Origin: Alicyclobacillus hesperidum
GTDB lineage: Bacteria > Bacillota > Bacilli > Alicyclobacillales > Alicyclobacillaceae
Reading direction: 5' to 3'
NCBI RefSeq assembly: GCF_900107035.1
Contig: NZ_FNOJ01000002.1
Location: 1-64,000, forward strand
Length of the DNA stretch: 64,000 nucleotides
Made by a program: the position numbers and the translations under genes. Positions 1-7,788 of the stretch are shown in pieces; within the stretch, counting starts at the first letter, position 1; the number at the start of each line of letters is the position of its first letter. The notes below the pieces were generated by a model that worked only from the letters and a program-made list of their open reading frames with translations, made no database searches and had not been told where the DNA came from.

Positions 1-132
1 ATATTTCCAAGTATCGAGAGCCAAGGCAAGCTGAGCGGGACAAAAGTAATCATATCAGGATATTAAAACTTGGAATTTCTCCGTTCTGGAGTGTCCACTA
101 TATTGACTTAATACCAATAAGATTCAAGCTCC

Positions 133-462
133 TTACAACAGAGTATCGAGTATTCGCTTTGCAAATTCCCAGTTCCGTTTGTTATTCGCATAAGTGTCCC
201 TACCCTTTTCGGTAATCCGAAAATACTTACGTCTCCCACCTTGGGACTCATCGCCCCAATACCATTCGATATCACCATCCGCCTCAAGCCGTCGAACACT
301 AGAATACATGGTCGCTTCCTTTAGCTCGTATTCGCCTCCTGAACGTTCGGCAATCAGCTTGACAATTTCGTACCCGTATCTGTCTCGTTCCATCAATAGC
401 CTCAATATCATCGTATCCGTGTGTCCTCTCAGCAGATCAGAGGTTATTTTGCTCTGGCTCAT
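133..462 (-). CDS. PadR family transcriptional regulator
   Basis: A 109-residue protein with the PadR winged-helix fold. It opens with the family pattern LLRGHTDTMILRLLMERDRYGYEIVKLI split over helices 1-2, continues with a recognition region (KEATMYSSVRRLEADGDIEWYW) and a wing carrying GGRRKYFRITEKGR. PadR proteins are small dimeric repressors, usually controlling their own gene and nearby membrane or efflux genes. The ATG at 462 has a GAGGTG ribosome site and a near-consensus sigma-A promoter behind it. PadR genes are often followed by a membrane-protein partner, but none is visible in the 132 bases left downstream. The length is typical of the short PadR class. The family call is firm; the ligand and targets are unknown. 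Confidence 0.93.
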   Translation of the reverse strand: MSQSKITSDLLRGHTDTMILRLLMERDRYGYEIVKLIAERSGGEYELKEATMYSSVRRLEADGDIEWYWGDESQGGRRKYFRITEKGRDTYANNKRNWEFAKRILDTLL

Positions 463-491
463 CTCTGCACCTCGCTTACCCCGTCCTGATC

Positions 492-520
492 ATCATATAT
501 CATATTACTGTGACTGTCAA
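492..520 (-). promoter_or_regulatory. Sigma-A promoter of the PadR gene
   Basis: On the minus strand, TTGACA (515-520) is followed by a 17-base spacer and TATGAT (492-497). The region of the -10 is an AT-rich near-palindrome (ATCATCATATATCAT), a plausible site for autorepression by PadR. The autorepression is inferred from family behaviour. Confidence 0.75.
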
Positions 521-863
521 AGTATTTGGTTCCAAAATGTAATGATTTGCGTGCACTTCACCGTTAACGAATCCTCACTCACTCGGAAAACGCGTGCTCC
601 ATGAAGTGGCCGCGAATATATCAAGAGACGTCGTTTTGAAAGAGCTCGAACTCAAACATGCACATGGGTATATCGTCAAATCGTCGGTATCAACCTTTTC
701 ACGCAGTTACTTGCAAAGCATCTGGCAGGGCCTATCGTAGCCACTCTGTTGACATGCGGAAAGTCTATGAGAAAATTGGTTGTCTCTACAGGCGGGAATG
801 TGGCTATAATTACGTGTAGAACAAACGAATGCTATTGACAAACTGCACTACGGAGGGATTGTC
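521..863. other. Intergenic stretch with a weak 48-codon reading frame
   Basis: No convincing gene lies between the PadR promoter and the membrane protein at 864. A plus-strand frame from GTG 594 to TAG 740 (48 codons) has a coding-like middle part rich in K, E and L (DVVLKELELKHAHGYIVK). It lacks a clear ribosome site and resembles nothing I recognise, so it may be a gene remnant or chance. Confidence 0.3.
780..810 (+). promoter_or_regulatory. Possible promoter of the 112-residue membrane protein gene
   Basis: A perfect TATAAT (805-810) lies about 54 bases before the start at 864. The best -35 candidate is TTGTCT (780-785) with a long 19-base spacer, so only the -10 is convincing. Confidence 0.45.
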
Positions 864-1202
864 ATGAAAAGGCCGATATCTATCGGTACATTCGGAGTTG
901 TTTATCTCATGCTTGCCGCCGTAATCCTCACAACTCTGATGGCCGGTTTCGCGACGCATCCCGGCGTGGTGTTAGGCATCATGACGCTTCTCTCGGCACT
1001 CGTCATGGTTCATCGATTGCGGTCATCCCGTGGTCCATCGTTTCATGTGCACCTAGCGTTACTCGTGCTCACCGTTCTTGTCGGTCTCCTGGTGATAAGT
1101 TTTGGCAGTGACAGAACAGAACTTTGGTTCGCAACCTGCTATGGCCTCTTCAACGTCCTGTATCTATTGGAACTCATGTTTTTGGCGAGGGCATATCGCT
1201 GA
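864..1202 (+). CDS. Small four-helix membrane protein, function unknown
   Basis: A 112-residue, very hydrophobic protein with about four membrane segments (near residues 8-28, 33-50, 60-78 and 85-108). A short basic loop (RLRSSRGP) after the second helix suggests orientation by the positive-inside rule. GGAGGG at 852-857 sits seven bases before the ATG. No catalytic motif is visible and I do not recognise the family. It stands alone between PadR and the HD-GYP gene; that it is PadR-controlled is possible but not shown. Confidence 0.7.
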   Translation: MKRPISIGTFGVVYLMLAAVILTTLMAGFATHPGVVLGIMTLLSALVMVHRLRSSRGPSFHVHLALLVLTVLVGLLVISFGSDRTELWFATCYGLFNVLYLLELMFLARAYR

Positions 1203-1253
1203 GGCACATCGACCCCGCTTTAAGTGACGATAACATATTCTCTTTTTTCTCTA

Positions 1254-1282
1254 TTGACTGCGCTGGTGACTGTCTTTACTGT
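1254..1282 (+). promoter_or_regulatory. Probable promoter of the HD-GYP gene
   Basis: TTGACT (1254-1259), a 17-base spacer and TACTGT (1277-1282). The spacing is ideal and the -35 good, with a weaker -10. It lies about 80 bases before the coding start. Confidence 0.55.
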
Positions 1283-1361
1283 TGATGTTGCAACGTGTCT
1301 ACAAATGTCGCTTTCGCCTATATGATGAAGAATACCATCCACCCAAAAGCAGGTGCTGAGC

Positions 1362-2303
1362 TTGTACGATTCATCGACACCACCGTCCCAATGGATAAGC
1401 ATCTTCTCTCGCGAAGAGGGTCTTGAAACGGCATATACGCATAACATGACAGCTACCCTAATCGCCAGCAAGAACGGTACAGAAATTATTCACCATCGTC
1501 TTGCCCGCATCGGAACTATGGGTATCACACCAGCAGCAGATTGGAATGAGCTTGAGTCATTTTATTTATTAACTGGCTCGCTCCGCGTGACATACGGAAA
1601 CGAGACGTCGATACTATATCCTGGTGACAAGCTTGTGGCCGCCCCTGTACATGAACATGTGTGCATCGTTGCAATCGAGGATAGCGAGTTTTTATATGTG
1701 TCATCAGCTCCAGTCTTTCAGACTTACCGGGAATCAATAGATGGATTTCATGAGCTGGCTGTACAAATCGCCCTCAAGGACGGATATACGGCGTCGCACT
1801 GTGAGCGCATACGGCGATATTCGCTGATGATTGGATGCGAACTAAACCTTAACGCGACCGACCTTCTCTCGCTTAGCTGTGGTGCGCTGTTTCACGATAT
1901 CGGGAAAATTCGCATTCCTGATGAAATTCTTATGAAACCTGGTAAGTTAACGCCAGAAGAATTTGATATAATCAAACAGCACACCATTTTTGGAAGGGAT
2001 ATCATGAACTCTCCAGAGAACCCCTTTCTGAACATTGGCAGTAAAGTGGCGGAACAACACCACGAACGATACGATGGAAGCGGGTATCCATACGGACTGA
2101 AGAGGGATGAAATCTATCTTCCGGCGGCAATCGTCGCAGTGGTGGACAGCTACGACGCAATGGTATCCAATCGGCCATATCAAACGGCTCGAAAGAAAGC
2201 CGATGCGGTTCGGGAGATTGTGTCGCTTAGCGGGAAGTTGTACGACCCGCGCGTCGTTGACGCGTTTCTTAAGGTCGTAGACACATTTGTAGACGAAGAC
2301 TAA
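1362..2303 (+). CDS. Cupin-like sensor fused to HD-GYP domain
   Basis: A 313-residue two-domain protein. Residues about 40-115 look like a small beta-barrel (cupin-type) sensor, with LLTGSLRVTYGNETSILYPG. Residues about 130-305 are a complete HD-GYP domain: HDIGK (178-182), then HHERYDGSGYP (233-243) and DSYDAM. HD-GYP domains with intact HD and GYP motifs usually hydrolyse cyclic di-GMP or related cyclic dinucleotides. I chose the TTG at 1362 because GCAGGTG sits six bases before it; GTG at 1353 and ATG at 1446 are alternatives. There is no membrane segment, so it is cytoplasmic. A secreted-peptide gene follows after 12 bases. The substrate and the signal sensed are not predictable from sequence. 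Confidence 0.9.
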   Translation: MYDSSTPPSQWISIFSREEGLETAYTHNMTATLIASKNGTEIIHHRLARIGTMGITPAADWNELESFYLLTGSLRVTYGNETSILYPGDKLVAAPVHEHVCIVAIEDSEFLYVSSAPVFQTYRESIDGFHELAVQIALKDGYTASHCERIRRYSLMIGCELNLNATDLLSLSCGALFHDIGKIRIPDEILMKPGKLTPEEFDIIKQHTIFGRDIMNSPENPFLNIGSKVAEQHHERYDGSGYPYGLKRDEIYLPAAIVAVVDSYDAMVSNRPYQTARKKADAVREIVSLSGKLYDPRVVDAFLKVVDTFVDED

Positions 2304-2315
2304 GGAGGAATGACG

Positions 2316-2483
2316 ATGAAACACGTAAAGAAGGTTCTCGTATTTGGCTCACTCGTTGCGGCTACGCTACTCAGCGTTGCTCCGGCTGCGGTTGAGGCGG
2401 CAACAACCTCGCACACATCCAGCACTGTCGGCGGCTATCAACCGATGCAACCTCCGTATCCCACTTCTTATCCGACACTGTGA
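2316..2483 (+). CDS. Short secreted peptide downstream of HD-GYP gene
   Basis: A 55-residue reading frame. The ATG at 2316 is preceded by a near-perfect AAGGAGGA (2302-2309) that begins inside the stop region of the HD-GYP gene. The N-terminus is a classic signal peptide: basic start MKHVKK, a hydrophobic core through LVAATLLSVAPAAV, and a predicted cut after VEA (residue about 28). The mature part would be only about 27 residues, rich in T, S, P and Y, ending PPYPTSYPTL. A strong terminator follows directly, so it is the last gene of a two-gene unit. I do not recognise the peptide. A signalling or surface role is speculation; that it is expressed is well supported by the ribosome site and terminator. 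Confidence 0.7.
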   Translation: MKHVKKVLVFGSLVAATLLSVAPAAVEAATTSHTSSTVGGYQPMQPPYPTSYPTL

Positions 2484-2499
2484 GTTGAACCTCTATGGC

Positions 2500-2523
2500 A
2501 TGGCCCTTCGGGGCCATGTTTTT
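2500..2523 (+). terminator. Rho-independent terminator after the secreted peptide gene
   Basis: ATGGCCC (2500-2506), TTCG tetraloop, GGGCCAT (2511-2517), then G and five T. The UUCG loop makes this a very stable hairpin. It abuts the stop of the convergent VanZ gene. Confidence 0.9.
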
Positions 2524-2929
2524 ATTCCACACTTCTTCTCTCTCTACTCCCCCACCTCTGAAGCCCGTACGATAGCGCGACGCCAAGTCCGTCTATCACC
2601 ATGTCATATAATCGCCCATCGCGACCAAAGTACAGTTGGAACAGTTCAGTACAAATGCCAAACAAAAGCGCGATCGCGGCAGACAAGCGAGGGCGCCGAA
2701 GAAGCAGAGTCAATAAAGATTCAAATATCATAAAGCCAAACAGGTGACAAAGCTTCGAAACGGTATATTTCCACGAACCAAAATGAAAGTCGAGCTGTAA
2801 CAGATCCCGAAAGTTCGCATTGGGGTGAAAGTGAAACGCACTTAAATAAAAATGGAATGGATCCATACTGCAGGTGCCGTAGGCGAGAACACACGTCCAA
2901 AACAACACGGCGAGCATTCGCCACCACAT
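2522..2929 (-). CDS. VanZ family membrane protein
   Basis: A 135-residue protein with about four membrane segments and the VanZ-type signature near the C-terminus: GICTELFQLYFGRDGRLYDM, then IDGLGVALSY (conserved E-x-x-Q, the R of GR, and D followed by N/D-x-x-G). VanZ relatives are integral membrane proteins; the founding member gives low-level teicoplanin resistance, but most homologues have no known role. The ATG at 2929 is preferred over an upstream in-frame TTG at 2956 because GGAGG followed by AAGGAGC lies just before it. It is transcribed divergently from the DUF2935 gene and convergently with the secreted peptide gene. The family call is good; the function is unknown. Confidence 0.8.
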   Translation of the reverse strand: MWWRMLAVLFWTCVLAYGTCSMDPFHFYLSAFHFHPNANFRDLLQLDFHFGSWKYTVSKLCHLFGFMIFESLLTLLLRRPRLSAAIALLFGICTELFQLYFGRDGRLYDMVIDGLGVALSYGLQRWGSRERRSVE

Positions 2930-3069
2930 GCTCCTTGCCCTCCTCCCCGACAACAAATCCGTATTACTCTACCACAACGCCTTCGCGCATACAAACGCCA
3001 CCTTTCACAATCACCACGCCTTATTTGGGCGCATACGCTGCCACATCGTGTGCAAGAGGAGGAAAGCAG

Positions 3070-3876
3070 ATGAGTTTCGTCCAGGCGGCCCAGTTTGAGC
3101 AGCGCTTCTGGCTGCAAGTATTGGGCGATCACGCTCGCTTCATCCACGACAGTCTATCGGTCGATGAAGAAAAAGAACTGACAACGTCGCAATACTTCAT
3201 TCAGGAATACGATGCGCTCCTGCATACCGTAAATACCATAGTCCCCGATCCGGCAGCACACATCCAGCTTAGTAAGGAAAGCCTCGCGCTGACGCGAAAG
3301 TTGCGCGCCTTTAAGCTTCATCTTCTGCGCCGACATCTAACCGGTAGGATCAAAACATATCTGCCACCAACTTTTATCAACCACATGCTGAACGAGCTCG
3401 ACGAATACCTGCGCATTTTGCACCATCTGCGCAAAGGGGAGGTTCCCGAAACGCAGCACCCACTCCACCACCACGTCCTGTGGCTACAAGATGCCATGGG
3501 CCATGCGGCGACGTTGCAGGACGATGTCGATCCGGCAGAATATCAGCTGGCAAAGCGTAGTTACGCGTTCCGTAAGCAGTTTGAGGCATACTATCTAAAG
3601 GCCATCGAACTCGCTGGCTACCTTCGTACCAAATTGCGAGAATTCCCTGCCCTCAACCGCTTCAACTTGGAAGTAGGCATGGAACTTACATTGTTTCAGG
3701 AATTTCTCAACGAACTTGAGGAGCTGCGTTTATCCGATCAAGCACTCGGCGTCCTTGCGCCCCTTTTGCCTGACCACATGGCGCGTGAGGAACTATATTA
3801 CCTGACCAAGCTCGCTGAGGTTACAGAACTCGCTGCACCTGTGGGGGACCCCACAAAACCGCGCGTAAACAGTTAA
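3070..3876 (+). CDS. DUF2935 family protein
   Basis: A 268-residue soluble, alpha-helical protein. It begins with FEQRFWLQVLGDHARFIHDS, a pattern I associate with DUF2935 proteins of Bacillales. A second, weaker copy starts near residue 135 (HHVLWLQDAMGHAATLQDDV), so the protein appears to be two related four-helix units with conserved H, E and D residues that could bind metal. The ATG at 3070 has GAGGAGG seven to thirteen bases upstream; the frame is open for 71 codons before it but that part is low-complexity and overlaps the divergent VanZ gene. The biochemical role of the family is not established. Position gives no clear functional hint. Confidence 0.82.
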   Translation: MSFVQAAQFEQRFWLQVLGDHARFIHDSLSVDEEKELTTSQYFIQEYDALLHTVNTIVPDPAAHIQLSKESLALTRKLRAFKLHLLRRHLTGRIKTYLPPTFINHMLNELDEYLRILHHLRKGEVPETQHPLHHHVLWLQDAMGHAATLQDDVDPAEYQLAKRSYAFRKQFEAYYLKAIELAGYLRTKLREFPALNRFNLEVGMELTLFQEFLNELEELRLSDQALGVLAPLLPDHMAREELYYLTKLAEVTELAAPVGDPTKPRVNS

Positions 3877-3898
3877 TTACCACAATCAACCAGGTACA

Positions 3899-3944
3899 GG
3901 AGGCAAGCTACCCGATTCAGACGAGCCGCAACAAACTTGCCTCC
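3899..3944 (+). terminator. Possible hairpin terminator after DUF2935 gene
   Basis: GGAGGCAAG (3899-3907) pairs perfectly with CTTGCCTCC (3936-3944) across a 28-base loop. No T tract follows, so termination is uncertain. Confidence 0.4.
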
Positions 3945-4056
3945 TATTGCCGAATAACAGTTTCCCATTGCTTTCCCACATCATTGCGGCGACAATGCAT
4001 ATACGAATATCATCGGCACAGCCGAACGACTACTGTGATAAAGGTATGAACTCATC

Positions 4057-6186
4057 ATGCAGCCCTTGGACCATAAATCGCACTTTATCAATCGCGAATT
4101 GAGCTGGTTGGCATTTAACGAACGCGTAGCTTCGGAAGCCATCAACACCGCTAATCCTTTGTTCGAAAGGCTAAAGTTTATGGCCATCTGCGCATCCAAC
4201 TTGGACGAATTCTTCATGGTTCGTGTAGCCGGACTCAAAGATCAGTTAAAACTTGGGATGGATCGCCGAGACGATAAAACGCAAATGTCTGCCGGACAGC
4301 AATTGCTCGAAATTTCAAAGCGCGTCCACACCGACGTCGAGCGCTTGTATGGCACATGGTCTCGCACCTTGTTACCTGCTTTGCGCCGAGAGGGTATCCA
4401 TTTCTTAACGTCCAAACAGTTGAACTCCCAACAGCAAGCGTATTTGGAAAGCTATTATCATGAACATATCTTCCCCGTGCTCACGCCACTTGCCATCGAT
4501 GCAAGTCACCCATTTCCTATGCTTGCAAATCGAACGCTAAACGTCGCCGTTCTCCTGCAACCCTTGGAAAGCCATTCCGAGGTCGATCCGCCTTTGTTTG
4601 CCGTCGTGCAAGTGCCGTCCGTGTTGCCGCGATACATCGAAATCTCCGGCGCCCATCACAAGCGAGCGTTCGTACTGCTCGAAACGGTGATTCAACTGTT
4701 TATCCACGCTTTGTTCCCCGGCCATGCCGTTGTCGAACAAGCTTGCTTTCGTATCACGCGCAACGCGGACATCAACGTGGACGAAGAAGGTGCGGAGGAT
4801 CTCCTTGAGGAGATCGAAAAGGAACTTAAAAAGCGAAACCGAGGGGCCGCAGTGCGCCTGGAAGTGGAGCAATCCATGTCTCCGGAACTCGTTGAAACAC
4901 TGCGCGACTGGCTCGAACTTGAGCACGAAGATGTATACTCGATTCTCGGGCCACTTGACCTGACGTTTCTTATGCGCTTTGCCGCCGAGCCGGAGTACGC
5001 ACATCTGCGCTTCCCCCCCATTTCGCCGCAGATTCCGCGCGACTTTATCGGTGAAAGCAACCTGTTTGATACCATTGCCAAGAAGGACATCCTGCTCTTT
5101 CACCCGTACGAATCATTCGATCCGGTTGTCCATTTCGTCAATCTCGCGGCCAACGATCCACAGGTGCTTGCTATCAAACAGACTCTGTACCGCGTCAGTG
5201 GCAATTCGCCAATCGTCTTGGCTTTGGCAAGAGCCGCGGAAAACGGCAAACAGGTCACGGTACTCGTGGAACTCAAAGCCCGCTTTGACGAGGAAAACAA
5301 CATTGTTTGGGCAAAGAAGCTAGAAGAGGCTGGGTGTCACGTCATCTACGGACTGGTCGGCCTCAAAACGCATAGTAAAATCACGCTGGTTGTTCGCCGG
5401 GAAGGCGACAATATCGTGCGCTATGTGCACTTGAGCACCGGCAACTACAACGACAACACAGCCAAATTGTATACCGACATCGGCATGTTCACGGCCCGTG
5501 CGGACTTCGGTGAGGATGCATCGTTATTTTTCAACCATCTTACGGGTTTTGCTGATCCGCCCGCGTGGAACCAGTTTGCCACGGCTCCACTCGGGTTAAA
5601 GCAAAAGTTTTTAGATTTGATCGATCGCGAGATTGAACACTGCAACGCAGGCCGTCCGGGGCGCATCATCGCCAAGATGAATGCGCTAACCGACAAAGAC
5701 CTCATTCTTGCGTTGTATCGAGCATCGAACGCAGGTGTCGAGATCGACCTACTGGTGCGTGGCATTTGTTGCTTGCGACCAGGCCTTGCGAATGTGAGCG
5801 AAAATATTCGCGTGTCGAGCATTGTTGGGCGGTTTCTCGAGCACAGCCGCATCTACTACTTTTACAACGGCGGTAACGAGGAACTCTTTTTAGCCAGCGC
5901 GGACTGGATGACGCGCAACATGGTAAGCCGGGTAGAAATTCTCTTTCCAGTGCTGCAGGAGAATTTGAAGGAGCGCCTGCAACATGTGCTCAACTTGCAG
6001 CTTGCAGACAATGTCAATCGCTGGCTCCTACTGCCCTCGGGCCGGTATCAAAAGGTTGCCCAAGGCACAGGTGATACACCCTGCGCATCGCAAATGCGGT
6101 TCTACGCAGAAGCGCGAGGTGCCGCGGACAAAACGGCTCGAGCCGTCGCCGAATCCATGATTCCCCGCACACCCCCGCGCCTCTGA
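4057..6186 (+). CDS. ppk: Polyphosphate kinase 1
   Basis: A 709-residue protein of the usual length for PPK1, which makes long-chain polyphosphate reversibly from ATP. It opens with FINRELSWLAFNERVASEA (N-terminal domain), has the middle head domain, and then the two phospholipase-D-like catalytic domains. The conserved RYVHLSTGNYN segment contains His458, the expected phosphohistidine; DIGMFTARADFGEDASLFFN follows, and IYYFYNGGNEELFLASADW supplies the second catalytic region. The ATG at 4057 has only a modest AAGGT site upstream. It is not in an operon with ppx. It ends 39 bases from a convergent gene with no obvious terminator between. Confidence 0.97.
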   Translation: MQPLDHKSHFINRELSWLAFNERVASEAINTANPLFERLKFMAICASNLDEFFMVRVAGLKDQLKLGMDRRDDKTQMSAGQQLLEISKRVHTDVERLYGTWSRTLLPALRREGIHFLTSKQLNSQQQAYLESYYHEHIFPVLTPLAIDASHPFPMLANRTLNVAVLLQPLESHSEVDPPLFAVVQVPSVLPRYIEISGAHHKRAFVLLETVIQLFIHALFPGHAVVEQACFRITRNADINVDEEGAEDLLEEIEKELKKRNRGAAVRLEVEQSMSPELVETLRDWLELEHEDVYSILGPLDLTFLMRFAAEPEYAHLRFPPISPQIPRDFIGESNLFDTIAKKDILLFHPYESFDPVVHFVNLAANDPQVLAIKQTLYRVSGNSPIVLALARAAENGKQVTVLVELKARFDEENNIVWAKKLEEAGCHVIYGLVGLKTHSKITLVVRREGDNIVRYVHLSTGNYNDNTAKLYTDIGMFTARADFGEDASLFFNHLTGFADPPAWNQFATAPLGLKQKFLDLIDREIEHCNAGRPGRIIAKMNALTDKDLILALYRASNAGVEIDLLVRGICCLRPGLANVSENIRVSSIVGRFLEHSRIYYFYNGGNEELFLASADWMTRNMVSRVEILFPVLQENLKERLQHVLNLQLADNVNRWLLLPSGRYQKVAQGTGDTPCASQMRFYAEARGAADKTARAVAESMIPRTPPRL

Positions 6187-6225
6187 CGATGCTCCTTGTT
6201 GCGAGGCATGGGACAACCGCTCCGA

Positions 6226-6741
6226 TTACGGCGTGGTACATTGTTGCAACAGCGCGTTGCGGCGAACGAGAATTGCTTCGATTTGATCGATTGTGGTCTC
6301 ATCCATCGACTGCATGGCTGTGGCGATCTCACCGTCCACCGCGAGCAGTTCGTAAAGCATCTGTTCGTTGTCCGCCGTGCCATGAAACACGTACTCGTCT
6401 GGTGGAATAGGAGCCGATAAGGCAATCGTCCGCACTTGCTCCACACGGCGAATGTATTGCTCCATCTCTTTCACCGCCGCCAGACCCTCCAAGGGCGGGT
6501 ATGGATTTTCGCGCGTTGGTTCAGGCAACGCCTGGCGAAGTTTTTTCAGATCCTGACGTAGTTGGGCCAAATACTGCCCGAGGGCATTGTCGATCGCGTT
6601 ATGGAGCGCACGGCTGCGCTCACGCAAGCGATACTTCGGATCTTTGACGTTGATAAACCACGCATTCATCCAACCTGTCAGCAGTTCGTTGACCACGCCG
6701 CGCGGCGCTAGGGCGATGCCGTACTTCATCAGATCGCTCAT
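6226..6741 (-). CDS. Uncharacterised helical protein, partner of SPFH protein
   Basis: A 171-residue soluble protein with no signal peptide or membrane helix, predicted largely alpha-helical. It has a K/R/Q-rich amphipathic stretch around residues 40-75 (ALGQYLAQLRQDLKKLRQA) that could form a coiled coil. AAAGGGGATGG lies before the ATG at 6741. It follows the SPFH gene by 21 bases on the same strand, so the two are very probably co-transcribed and may work together. I do not recognise the family and see no catalytic motif. Confidence 0.75.
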   Translation of the reverse strand: MSDLMKYGIALAPRGVVNELLTGWMNAWFINVKDPKYRLRERSRALHNAIDNALGQYLAQLRQDLKKLRQALPEPTRENPYPPLEGLAAVKEMEQYIRRVEQVRTIALSAPIPPDEYVFHGTADNEQMLYELLAVDGEIATAMQSMDETTIDQIEAILVRRNALLQQCTTP

Positions 6742-6762
6742 TCATCCATCCCCTTTGCGGCC

Positions 6763-7596
6763 TTACGACTCATTGCCGAGGAGTTTTGTCACGCGTTGTG
6801 CAGCCACCTGCGGGTTGCCGACAAAGAACGGTTCGCCAATGGCCATGTTCGGTGCCGACACGACGCCTTTGCTTGCCATGATCATCGCCGTATAGTAACG
6901 CACCGCATCGAGTTCAGAGAGGCCAAACGCTCGTAAGGCAATGAGTTCCTTCATGCGCTCGTCCTTCGGGTACACGAGCGCCTTTACATCGTTTAAAGTC
7001 AACCCGTAAACTGACAAAAAATCCTGAAGATGATCTTTCACGAGTTCCAGAATTTCAGGCATCTTTTCGTTCACCCGCTCCAACTCGGTCAGTTGAACGA
7101 TTTTATTAATAGACTGTTCGATCACTGGACCCGCGTACCAATTGACTTCTTTCATGCTGACGTAATGCCCCGCCATCGGCATGTGTTGCACCAGCTTCAA
7201 GGCGTCGTCCTTGGTGTCAACATGCACATAACAGCTTACGTGATAGCCCATTTCCGCCATTTCGCGCGAGTATGCAATTCCAGATACTTCGAGAATCAGT
7301 TTCGCGCGGTTGACATAGATGACCTCGTATTGCCACGGACTATTACCGCCAAAGAACGCCTGTTGAAAGGCTCCGATAATGGGTCGATCCGGCGTTTGAA
7401 TCACATATTGACCCGTGTCGTACACGTTCAAAATAGCGCCGCGCGACTTTAATACGGCGAAGTGATTCGATTCCACGGTGAGCAACGAACCGTTCAAGAT
7501 GTTGTTGTCGGGATAGTGGTACGCCAGAACGTCAGGGCCCATCAATTCCTTTCCATCCTGCGTAAGGGTGCTGATCACTTGGCGAATGGCTGGCAT
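6763..7596 (-). CDS. SPFH (band 7) family protein, virion-core-like
   Basis: A 277-residue protein. Residues about 25-200 match the soluble SPFH type often labelled SPFH domain or virion core protein (B. subtilis YdjI is a distant relative): ILNGSLLTVESNHFAVLKSRG, VYDTGQYVIQTPDRP, then FFGGNSPWQYEVIYVNRAK. Unlike flotillins it has no N-terminal membrane anchor, and unlike YdjI I see no C-terminal zinc ribbon. SPFH proteins form oligomeric scaffolds at membranes. The ATG at 7596 is chosen because GAGGAGG stands directly upstream; 18 in-frame codons before it look non-coding. It is the first gene of a two-gene unit with the unknown 171-residue protein. Confidence 0.82.
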   Translation of the reverse strand: MPAIRQVISTLTQDGKELMGPDVLAYHYPDNNILNGSLLTVESNHFAVLKSRGAILNVYDTGQYVIQTPDRPIIGAFQQAFFGGNSPWQYEVIYVNRAKLILEVSGIAYSREMAEMGYHVSCYVHVDTKDDALKLVQHMPMAGHYVSMKEVNWYAGPVIEQSINKIVQLTELERVNEKMPEILELVKDHLQDFLSVYGLTLNDVKALVYPKDERMKELIALRAFGLSELDAVRYYTAMIMASKGVVSAPNMAIGEPFFVGNPQVAAQRVTKLLGNES

Positions 7597-7750
7597 CGCA
7601 TATCCTCCTCGTTCCTTTGTATGCAAGAAACTCGTGTTTTTGGATGTCACAACCTTTGGAGTGTCTCTTTGGCCATCATATACCCATTGTGCAACAACTG
7701 TCTGCCAATTTTACGAGATCTGAAATTTTTCCGCTCCGATTATCAGAAAG

Positions 7751-7788
7751 AGGAGTAAGATGAAAGAAAAACGTTGGTGATCAGTATG
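7751..7788 (+). promoter_or_regulatory. Unusual translation start region of MFS gene
   Basis: AGGAG (7751-7755) precedes a complete 6-codon frame, ATG 7760 to TGA 7780, encoding MKEKRW. The stop overlaps GGTGATC (7776-7782), which matches the distal part of the anti-Shine-Dalgarno complement and is correctly spaced for the real ATG at 7786. So there is either a hidden but good ribosome site or a tiny upstream leader peptide coupled to the exporter gene. Confidence 0.5.

Noticed and set aside
2857-3069. 71-codon upstream extension of the DUF2935 gene
   Set aside because: It is P, T and R-rich low-complexity sequence, covers the VanZ start on the other strand, and the ATG at 3070 has an excellent ribosome site.
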